The notes beneath the pieces were generated by a model. The model was given only the letters and a program-made list of their open reading frames with translations, was not told the DNA's origin and did no database searches. From positions 1 through 9,897 of the forward strand of contig CAZKUN010000305.1 in assembly GCA_964555935.1 (NCBI GenBank): DNA of 9,897 nucleotides, given 5' to 3'. The translations under genes were made by a program, and so were the position numbers. Shown here in pieces: positions 1 to 5,955 of this stretch (position 1 is its first letter; every line of letters begins with the position of its first letter). The stretch is from CAZKUN01 sp964555935 (GTDB taxonomy: Bacteria; Armatimonadota; Zipacnadia; Zipacnadales; VGFC01).

Positions 1-1330
1 GGTCGGCGACCTCAGCGACGGCCCGGTGGATGATGGCCTTGGCGCCGACATCGATGCCGCGCGTCGGCTCGTCGAGGATGAGCACCTGCGGATCGGCCGC
101 CAGCCACTTGGCGAGCAGGGCCTTCTGCTGGTTCCCGCCGGACAGGTGGCCGACGTCGCGCTCGGGGTCGGGCGGCTGGATCCGGAGACCGTCGATCATG
201 GCCGGCACGCGCTCGCGGCCCCAGGCCGAACGGAACAGGCCGCCACGGCCGATGTCGCCGAGTATGGTCGAGATGAGGTTCTCGCCGACAGTCAGCGCGA
301 GCGCGAGCCCGTGGGCTTTGCGATCCTCGGTCAGGTAGGCAATGCCGCTCTTGACGGCGTCGGCGCAGGATTCGAGCCACAACTCTTCGCCGCGAAGGAG
401 CAGCTCGCCCTCGTCGAGCGGATCGATGCCACAGATCGCGCGCGCCAACTCCGTGCGGCCCGCGCCGTTCAGCCCGGCGATGCCGAGGATCTCGTGCTCG
501 CGAAGCGTGAAGCTCACGTCGTGAAAGAACCCGTAGCGGGTGAGCTGCTGGGCCTCCAGCAGCGGCCCGGCCGGCTGCGTGGAGCGTTCGGCGAACAGAT
601 CCGACGCGGCGCCGCCGATCATCATCTCAACCAGCGATTGGGGCGTGACGTCGGCGATTGGGTGGGTGCCGACGAGTTGCCCATCGCGCAGGACGGTGAC
701 GCGGTCGGCGATTCGGAAGACCTCCGGGAGGTGATGGGAGATGAAGACGATCGCCAGGCCGTCGCGCCGCAGGCGATCGATGATCTCAAACAGGCGGTCA
801 ACCTCCTCGCGCGAGAGCGCCGAGGTCGGTTCGTCCATCACCAGGATCGAGGGCTCATCACCCAGCGCGCGGGCGATTTCCACGAGTTGGGCCTCATGTT
901 GGCTGATGTCCTCGACAGGCGTGCGAGGGTCGAGGTGCAGGCCGACTCGCTCAATGCATCGGCGGGCCTCAGCGGTCATGGCGCGGCGATCGATGACGCC
1001 TCCCCAGCGGCAGGGCAGACGCCCGGCGAGCACGTTCTCGGCAATGCTGCAGGCGGGGGCAAGGCTGAGTTCCTGGTACGTCATGGCGATGCCGCAGGCC
1101 CTGGAGGCAGCCGGAGAGCGCAAGTCTGACGCGCAGCCATCGACCTCAACCTCGCCCGTGTAATCCGTAAACGAGCCGGCGAGGACATGCATCAGCGTCG
1201 ACTTGCCCGCGCCGTTTTCGCCCATCAGCGCGTGGACCTCGCCCGGACGGACGTCGAAGTCCACGCAGTTGACGGCGAGCGTGCCGGGGAATTGCTTCGA
1301 CACGCTTCTCATGCTCAGGGCGAGGCGCAC
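1..1330 (-). CDS. Sugar-type ABC importer ATP-binding protein, two fused ATPase domains (3' end outside window)
   Basis: This is the cytoplasmic ATPase of a sugar-type (RbsA/MglA/XylG family) ABC importer, which powers uptake of a monosaccharide or similar solute. 443 residues are visible; the family is usually about 500, so roughly the last 60 lie beyond the left edge. The first ATPase domain has Walker A GENGAGKST (37-45), a Q-loop Gln at 86, Walker B ILVMDEP (162-168) and SHH as the H-loop (198-200). Its signature position reads ISQHEAQ (142-148) rather than LSGGQ. The second domain has the GLNGAGRTE Walker A (286-294) typical of this family, a canonical LSGGNQQ signature (396-402) and Walker B LILDEPTRG (417-425). 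The GTG start is chosen because GAGGAGG sits 6 nt upstream; the first ATG (1312) is too far from it. It begins 1 nt after the upstream stop, so it is the third visible gene of the operon. Substrate cannot be told from the ATPase. Confidence 0.95.
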   Translation of the reverse strand, partial: MRLALSMRSVSKQFPGTLAVNCVDFDVRPGEVHALMGENGAGKSTLMHVLAGSFTDYTGEVEVDGCASDLRSPAASRACGIAMTYQELSLAPACSIAENVLAGRLPCRWGGVIDRRAMTAEARRCIERVGLHLDPRTPVEDISQHEAQLVEIARALGDEPSILVMDEPTSALSREEVDRLFEIIDRLRRDGLAIVFISHHLPEVFRIADRVTVLRDGQLVGTHPIADVTPQSLVEMMIGGAASDLFAERSTQPAGPLLEAQQLTRYGFFHDVSFTLREHEILGIAGLNGAGRTELARAICGIDPLDEGELLLRGEELWLESCADAVKSGIAYLTEDRKAHGLALALTVGENLISTILGDIGRGGLFRSAWGRERVPAMIDGLRIQPPDPERDVGHLSGGNQQKALLAKWLAADPQVLILDEPTRGIDVGAKAIIHRAVAEVAD

Positions 1331-1331
1331 G

Positions 1332-2495
1332 TCAGACCTCCTCGTCGAACTCGCCGAGGTCGAGCGGGTACTGGCCATACTCGCGGACGAGGTTGACGAC
1401 GAATTCGTATGTCTTCCCGCTAACGCCGCTCGTGACGGAGTGGTCGGACTGGAAGATCAGCCCGCCGCCCTTGGCGGCATTGAGCTTGCGCAACACCTCG
1501 CGGCGGATGGCGTCTTCGTCGCCCGATTCCCACACGGTGATGTCGCTGTTACCGCAGAACGCGAGTTGGTGCCCGTATTGGCGGCGCAACTCGAACACGT
1601 CGAGCCCGGCCTTGGCCTCGAGCGGGTTGTAGGCGTCGAGCCCGATCTCGATGAAGTCGGGCAAGATCGGCGCGACGTTGCCGCAGCCGTGGTAGATGAC
1701 AGGGATGTCGCGCGCGTGGGCAGCGTCGATGATGGCCTTCACGCAGGGCTTGAAGTGGTCGCGCCAGTAGTCGGGAGCAAACAGCATGGCGCGCGCGTAC
1801 GCCACGTCGCCCCAGATGACGAAGCCGTCGAGCAGGCCGTCGGCGGCATCCATGGCGGCGGCCGCGCAGGCGGCGTAGTGCTCGCCGGCGCGGGCGATGA
1901 ACCGGGCCATACGGTCGGGATAGAGCCCCAGCCAGAGCAGCATGTTGGCCTGGCCGATCATGCGGGTCAGCAATTCGGCTACCTCCATCATGCTGCCATA
2001 TACGGGGATGTCGGGGCGCAAGGCCTTGACGCCGTCGAGCCATGGGGGAGAGTCGCGCGTGAAGCCATCGCCCACGCCGGCGATCTGGTTGTCGCCGCGC
2101 CCGAAGAACCGGCGCGGATCGGCGGGATCGTCAAACTCGACGGCCTCGAGCTTCTCAATCGAGTCGATCTCCCAGTCGATCATCTCAGGCATGGGCAGGG
2201 CGAACACCTTGCGGATCACAGCCCCGAAGCCCGTCTTCACGATGACCTGGCTCTCGGTCTCCTCGATGGTCTCAAAGGAGCGGATCCAGGGATCCATGTT
2301 CGGCATCGTCACGATCCAGTCGAGGTCGTAGTAGTCATACGGCAGGACGTCCGCGTCCAGGCCGAGTTCCGCGCGCCAACGGTCCGTGAAGGAGCCCCAG
2401 TAGAAGTCGCTGATGGGGACGCGGTCGGCCTCCTGGTGGCTGAGGGCGGCGTTCATTCGGTTGAGTTTGGCGAGCGTCTCGGGCTTCCGCGTCAT
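1332..2495 (-). CDS. Uroporphyrinogen decarboxylase (URO-D)-like protein, MtaA/CmuA-type superfamily
   Basis: This 387-residue cytoplasmic protein belongs to the URO-D superfamily, TIM barrels that include HemE and the zinc-dependent methyltransferases MtaA, MtbA and CmuA. The visible pattern fits: an N-terminal LNRMNAALSHQEADRVP segment (11-27), typical of URO-D relatives, IWGDVAY (227-233), YHGCGN (268-273) corresponding to the zinc-ligand HxC of MtaA, NPLEAKAG (290-297) and SDHSVTSGVS (350-359). The third ligand, a Cys near the C-terminus of methyltransferases, is not seen; the equivalent stretch is IFQSDHSV. It is unlikely to be haem-pathway HemE, because it lacks that enzyme's N-terminal Arg-rich substrate motif and no haem gene is near. 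Methyl transfer to or from a corrinoid or thiol is possible but not shown. The start has GAGGA 6 nt upstream. It is the middle gene of the operon, 12 nt after the previous gene and 1 nt before the ABC ATPase. Confidence 0.88.
   Translation of the reverse strand: MTRKPETLAKLNRMNAALSHQEADRVPISDFYWGSFTDRWRAELGLDADVLPYDYYDLDWIVTMPNMDPWIRSFETIEETESQVIVKTGFGAVIRKVFALPMPEMIDWEIDSIEKLEAVEFDDPADPRRFFGRGDNQIAGVGDGFTRDSPPWLDGVKALRPDIPVYGSMMEVAELLTRMIGQANMLLWLGLYPDRMARFIARAGEHYAACAAAAMDAADGLLDGFVIWGDVAYARAMLFAPDYWRDHFKPCVKAIIDAAHARDIPVIYHGCGNVAPILPDFIEIGLDAYNPLEAKAGLDVFELRRQYGHQLAFCGNSDITVWESGDEDAIRREVLRKLNAAKGGGLIFQSDHSVTSGVSGKTYEFVVNLVREYGQYPLDLGEFDEEV
1337..1343 (-). promoter_or_regulatory. Ribosome binding site that fixes the GTG start of the ABC ATPase gene
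   Basis: The minus strand reads GAGGAGG, six bases before the GTG at 1330. These bases are also the last sense codons (Asp-Glu-Glu-Val) of the preceding URO-D-like gene, so the two genes are tightly linked for translation. No other nearby start has such a site. Confidence 0.75.
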
Positions 2496-2507
2496 GGCAG
2501 TTCCTCG

Positions 2508-3800
2508 TTACTGGGTGGCCAACTCCATGGCGATCGTCTCCCACTCCCAGAGGCGCTTGGGATCGTATCGCACGGTGGAGATGTCTTTCAGGATGATCTC
2601 GACATGGCACCCTTGGGCCTCGTCGAGCACGCCGCGCAACTCGTCACGCATGGCCTCGGGCCGCCAGGAGTGCTCGGCCAAACCGGCGGGGCTCGGCTTG
2701 TAGCTGAAGACGTAGTCGCCGCCCACGTTCTCGACCGCGCGCGGCACGTCGATCCACCCGCTCATGGAGATCTTGCGCAGGTTGGGTATGCGGCGGAGAA
2801 TGTCAAGCTTGTCGTCGAGCGGCTCGCAGCAACCGTAGTAGTTCATCCCCCAGCGCGAGAGCCACGGGATGTCGTGCTTCATGGCGAATTCCCAGTGGGT
2901 CTCGGGGGATACATCCGAGAAGATCTGCGCGTTGGAGCATCCCCACATGTTGTGCGGCTTCACCCAGCCTGGGTCGCAATCATCGCCCGGCAGTTCGTTC
3001 GTGAAACCGTAGCCGCCCGAGCCGACGCGCGTGCTGTCGCAGTCGAGCGAGAGCAGGTTCTGCTCGACGAACTGGTCGAGTTCGACCATCCACGCTTGGA
3101 CCATGCGGTCCACTGCGGCGTGGACCATCTCCGGCCGATCGTGGAGGTCGAGCATCGCCTCGGTCACGCCCCACCAACGGATGAGGTAGTCCCAGGGCGT
3201 GAACCAGATGTGGGTCTGGCCGAGCTTGCGGACGGGCATGAGGCCGTCGCAAACGTCGCTCATCGCCTGGAACCAGAACTCGGTGGCCTCCGCGTTGTGA
3301 GTCACGGTCGGCATCTGGATATTGTCTACGTCCTCGGGCTCTCTGATCTGGATGTTGAAGTGGCGCGAGACGACCGGGTTCGCGTCATCGGTGGTGACGA
3401 CATCGACATCCTCGATGACCCCGAAGTCCGTGCTATGGATCGCGAGAGGGCAGTCCATCACGTCGGGCACGACCATGTCGCCCGGCAGGTGACGCCACTG
3501 ATAGAGCGTCTGGCGCAGCGTGGTCTCCCAGTCGCGGGCCCACGGGTGGGTGGTCTTCAGCGTCAGCTCGTCGTCGACGTCCATCTCGTGCCAGGGGATC
3601 TCGTTGATCCAGACAAGGGGGCGGTCGGACTTGAGGTCATTGAGTCGACGCCAGAGGTCGGCTGTCTCCCGCTGCTGGGGCAGCGCGGCGATCTCACCGA
3701 TCTCGCTTACGAGCCGGCGCAGGACATCCCTCTCGGCCGGTTCGAGCCTGATCTCCTCGGCGACCGCCGGCGGCGTCCGATGGCTGGGATCGTGCAGCAT
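2508..3800 (-). CDS. Diverged URO-D-like TIM-barrel protein, function unknown
   Basis: This 430-residue soluble protein has no signal peptide or membrane segment. I recognise the pattern of a widespread uncharacterised URO-D-like group: an N-terminal helical stretch with WRRLNDLKSDRPLVW (50-64), FTPWDYLIRWWG (200-211), MNYYGCCEPLDDKLDILRRIPNLRKISMS spread over 319-347 and EIILKDISTV (401-410). The adjacent Cys pair (324-325) sits in a CCEPL motif where methyltransferase relatives carry their HxC zinc site, so metal binding or catalysis by these Cys is a reasonable inference. The ATG at 3800 is preferred because GGAGGT lies 8 nt upstream. An in-frame ATG at 3869 would add 23 Arg-rich residues unlike the family N-terminus, and its GGGAGG is only 2 nt away. 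It is the first visible gene of the minus-strand operon, 12 nt before the second URO-D-like gene, which suggests linked or successive roles. Confidence 0.87.
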   Translation of the reverse strand: MLHDPSHRTPPAVAEEIRLEPAERDVLRRLVSEIGEIAALPQQRETADLWRRLNDLKSDRPLVWINEIPWHEMDVDDELTLKTTHPWARDWETTLRQTLYQWRHLPGDMVVPDVMDCPLAIHSTDFGVIEDVDVVTTDDANPVVSRHFNIQIREPEDVDNIQMPTVTHNAEATEFWFQAMSDVCDGLMPVRKLGQTHIWFTPWDYLIRWWGVTEAMLDLHDRPEMVHAAVDRMVQAWMVELDQFVEQNLLSLDCDSTRVGSGGYGFTNELPGDDCDPGWVKPHNMWGCSNAQIFSDVSPETHWEFAMKHDIPWLSRWGMNYYGCCEPLDDKLDILRRIPNLRKISMSGWIDVPRAVENVGGDYVFSYKPSPAGLAEHSWRPEAMRDELRGVLDEAQGCHVEIILKDISTVRYDPKRLWEWETIAMELATQ

Positions 3801-3808
3801 TCGCGTAG

Positions 3809-3814
3809 ACCTCC
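3809..3814 (-). promoter_or_regulatory. Ribosome binding site for the first operon gene, favouring the start at 3800
   Basis: The minus strand reads GGAGGT, eight bases before the ATG at 3800. The competing upstream ATG at 3869 has GGGAGG only two bases away, too close for efficient initiation. This decides the shorter, 430-residue product. Confidence 0.65.
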
Positions 3815-3816
3815 GC

Positions 3817-3839
3817 GCGCAGACGAGTCCTCGTCGCGC
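3817..3839. promoter_or_regulatory. Inverted repeat upstream of the URO-D/ABC operon, candidate operator or 5' UTR hairpin
   Basis: GACGAG (3822-3827) and CTCGTC (3830-3835) form a perfect 6-bp dyad around a 2-nt centre. With one unpaired A at 3821 it extends to GCGC (3817-3820) and GCGC (3836-3839), giving ten pairs in total. It lies 17 nt upstream of the ATG at 3800 and 3 nt from that gene's ribosome binding site. A dyad here could bind a repressor or fold in the leader. A chance hairpin is possible in DNA this rich in G+C. Confidence 0.3.
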
Positions 3840-3913
3840 CTGCAGCGGTTTCGCACGTGACGCGCTCATGTCCTCCCTTGGGGCTCTGGCTGACCGAGCG
3901 CCCGGCGAATCAT

Positions 3914-3997
3914 GCGTGGAACACTGGCCCGGTCGGGCGAGTCCAACGCGTGGGGTCCTCGTCGGCCCGGGGAGTCCTCAGGTAGCGTCGAACACTG
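3914..3997 (+). repeat. Pair of 13-bp direct repeats upstream of the radical SAM gene, candidate regulator sites
   Basis: GCGTGGAACACTG (3914-3926) and GCGTCGAACACTG (3985-3997) match at 12 of 13 positions, 71 bp apart start to start. The second copy ends 20 nt before the ATG at 4018. I see no clear -35/-10 pair in the 217-nt divergent region 3801-4017, so promoter positions are not assigned. The repeats could be binding sites for a transcription factor controlling the radical SAM gene; this is inference from position only. Confidence 0.3.
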
Positions 3998-4003
3998 CGT
4001 GAC

Positions 4004-4009
4004 AGGGAG
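4004..4009 (+). promoter_or_regulatory. Ribosome binding site for the radical SAM gene
   Basis: AGGGAG lies eight bases before the ATG at 4018. Two in-frame GTG codons at 4009 and 4012 overlap or abut this site and are therefore unlikely starts. Confidence 0.65.
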
Positions 4010-4017
4010 TGGTGGCA

Positions 4018-5946
4018 ATGCACGTTGTTCTGGTAGGCCCCGAGATCGAGGAGAATCTGTCTCTTCGTTATCTGGCGGCGGCACTGCGGCAGGCGGGGCA
4101 TTGGGCCAGCCTGGCCAGGTTCGATTCGCCCGAGCACGTGGACCGTGTGGTCGAGCAGGTCCTGCGCGAGCGCCCGGATCTCGTGGGGCTGTCGATGGTG
4201 TATCAAGCGCGAGCGACGGAGTTTTACGAGCTGGCTCGCGCGCTTCGTCGAGCGGAGTATGGTGGGCACGTGACGGCAGGAGGGCACTTCGCCACGTGTG
4301 CCTATGAGACGGTGCTGAGGGAGCTAACAGAGCTTGACTCGGTCGCGCGGCAGGAGGGCGAGGAGACCATCGTTGAACTCGTCGCCGCGCTGGAACGCGG
4401 GGCTGGTCCCCAGGAACTGGCGCTGATCGCTGGGATGGTCGTGCGAGGCCCGGAAGGCAGTCCCCTCGTGGCGCCGCCGCGTCGACAGGCGGATGATCTC
4501 GATGTCCTCGCGTTCCCCGCTCGCGACACGCCGCCCGATCTGCATCTTGGCGTGCCCACCGCTCACCTGGTAGGCAGCCGGGGGTGTTACGCCGCCTGCG
4601 ACTACTGCTGCATCCGTTCCTGGCATGCCGCTGGGCTGGGCAAGCGCTACCGGATGCGCAGCGTTGAGAACGTCGCGGAGGAGATGGCGGCCCTGTACCA
4701 CGAGCGAGGGGTCCGCAACTTCGTGTTCCACGACGATAACTTCTTCCTGCCGACTGTCGCCGGCAACCGCGCGCGCTTCGAGGGCTTGCGCGCGGCGATC
4801 CGCAAGCACAGGTTGGAGGGCATCGGCCTGGTGCTGAAGCTCCGGCCCAACGATTGCGACCGCGAGAATCTGCTCATTCTGAAGGACATCGGGTTGTTTC
4901 GCGTCTTCGTGGGCATCGAGAACGCGAGTCAGCGGCAACTGAAATCGCTCGGCCGGGACGTGGAGCCCGAGCGCCTGGCAAGCTGCACTGACTTGCTGCG
5001 CGACCTTGACGTCTACTTCGCCTACAACGTCATGCTCTTTGACGCCTACACCACGCTCGACGATGTCGCAACGAACACTCGCTTCCTGCGCGATCGGCCA
5101 CACTACCCGTTCAACTGGTCTCGGGTGGAAGTGTATGCAGGCACGGAACTCGAGAAGCGGTATGGGCAAGAGGGCAGGCTGCGGGGGGATCGTCTCGCCC
5201 GGGGTTACGACATGGGCGATCCGCGGGCGCACCTGATGTTCGAGTTGCTGCTACCTGCGGTCTATCGCTGGAACTTCGACTGCGATGGCCTGGCGAATAT
5301 GAACATCGGCCTGGGCTATCATCATCAGCTATTGAGGCACTTCCATCCGGGCGTCCCGTCCTCGGCCGATCTGTCCTCGGAAGTGCGAGGCACGATTGAG
5401 GCGGTCAGCGCCGGCGCCCTCGATCTATTGGAACGGACCCATGCGTTCGCGAGGGCGGTGGACCTCGACGACCACTCCGCGATCTCTCGCTTCGGAGAGC
5501 AACTGCACGGAGACTCCCTCGACGCGCAGGAGGTGTTGCGCCGAAGAATGGGCGCGGCGCTCTGCCGGATCGACGGGCTGGCGGATATCGTTCGGGATGC
5601 GCCAGTTGGTCCGATGCTCGATGCCGGCGTCACATCGCGGCTTGCCACGCCACGCTTGGTGCCTCGTCGGGGTCTGATGGCGGCGATTGGCGCCGGGCTG
5701 ATGTGGGTTCTGAGCGGGTGCGGCCAGCACAGCCCGCCGCCAGATCCGGATCCCGTTCCAGATCCGCCAGGTCCGGATCCGGATCCGGTTACAGATCCGC
5801 CAGAACCGCCAAGACCGGACCCATGGTGCCCACATCCGCCGTGTCCACCGGTGCCGGACCCGCCGCCGTCCGCGATGGATAGGCCTCGGCCGTCGGATGG
5901 GCGCCCTCTCTCAGTTCGTTGGCCCGCGCCGCCGAAGGACAGTTGA
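4018..5946 (+). CDS. B12-binding-type radical SAM protein with a C-terminal lipobox-like segment and Pro/Asp-rich tail
   Basis: This 642-residue protein has a Rossmann-like cobalamin-binding-type domain (about 1-125; MHVVLVGPEIEEN start, TAGGHFAT at 86-93). It lacks the DxHxxG cobalt-ligand motif. The radical SAM barrel (about 180-400) binds a 4Fe-4S cluster through CYAACDYC, Cys190, 194 and 197 (CX3CX2C); YHERGVRNFVFHDDNFF (227-243) and FVGIENAS (297-304) are typical downstream elements. A helical region follows. Residues 550-568 read RRGLMAAIGAGLMWVLSGC, like a lipoprotein signal with an LSGC lipobox, but at the wrong end of the protein. After it comes a tail with eight Asp-Pro dipeptides and a WCPHPPCP stretch. 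Start chosen at ATG 4018. The gene stands alone: divergent from the URO-D operon and convergent with the next gene, 9 nt from stop to stop. Substrate unknown; methylation or another radical modification is inference. Confidence 0.9.
   Translation: MHVVLVGPEIEENLSLRYLAAALRQAGHWASLARFDSPEHVDRVVEQVLRERPDLVGLSMVYQARATEFYELARALRRAEYGGHVTAGGHFATCAYETVLRELTELDSVARQEGEETIVELVAALERGAGPQELALIAGMVVRGPEGSPLVAPPRRQADDLDVLAFPARDTPPDLHLGVPTAHLVGSRGCYAACDYCCIRSWHAAGLGKRYRMRSVENVAEEMAALYHERGVRNFVFHDDNFFLPTVAGNRARFEGLRAAIRKHRLEGIGLVLKLRPNDCDRENLLILKDIGLFRVFVGIENASQRQLKSLGRDVEPERLASCTDLLRDLDVYFAYNVMLFDAYTTLDDVATNTRFLRDRPHYPFNWSRVEVYAGTELEKRYGQEGRLRGDRLARGYDMGDPRAHLMFELLLPAVYRWNFDCDGLANMNIGLGYHHQLLRHFHPGVPSSADLSSEVRGTIEAVSAGALDLLERTHAFARAVDLDDHSAISRFGEQLHGDSLDAQEVLRRRMGAALCRIDGLADIVRDAPVGPMLDAGVTSRLATPRLVPRRGLMAAIGAGLMWVLSGCGQHSPPPDPDPVPDPPGPDPDPVTDPPEPPRPDPWCPHPPCPPVPDPPPSAMDRPRPSDGRPLSVRWPAPPKDS
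5741..5820 (+). repeat. GATCCG-rich in-gene repeat encoding the Asp-Pro tail
   Basis: The bases coding the proline-rich tail are built from recurring GATCCG (Asp-Pro) units. CAGATCCGCCAG occurs exactly at 5759-5770 and 5792-5803, 33 bp (11 codons) apart, and a related CAGATCCG is at 5741. The near-identical codons suggest expansion by slippage or unequal exchange rather than slow drift, so length may vary between strains. Confidence 0.6.
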
Positions 5947-5955
5947 GCGCGTGGC

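Noticed and set aside
26..1129. A 367-codon plus-strand open frame at the left end
   Set aside because: It is antisense to the ABC ATPase, whose paired Walker A, signature and Walker B motifs leave no doubt about the coding strand.
1203..3860. An 885-codon open frame on the plus strand opposite the operon genes
   Set aside because: It lies antisense to three well-supported genes with ribosome binding sites and family motifs. Its translation has no recognisable domain and is explained by G+C-rich codon use on the other strand.
3801..3869. A 23-residue N-terminal extension of the first operon gene
   Set aside because: The ATG at 3869 has its purine-rich site only 2 nt away, and the extension is Arg-rich and unlike the family; the ATG at 3800 has a well-spaced GGAGGT.
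3925..3940. A possible sigma-54 promoter around TGGCCCGGTCGGGC
   Set aside because: The -24 GG element is only partly matched and the -12 TTGC element is missing.
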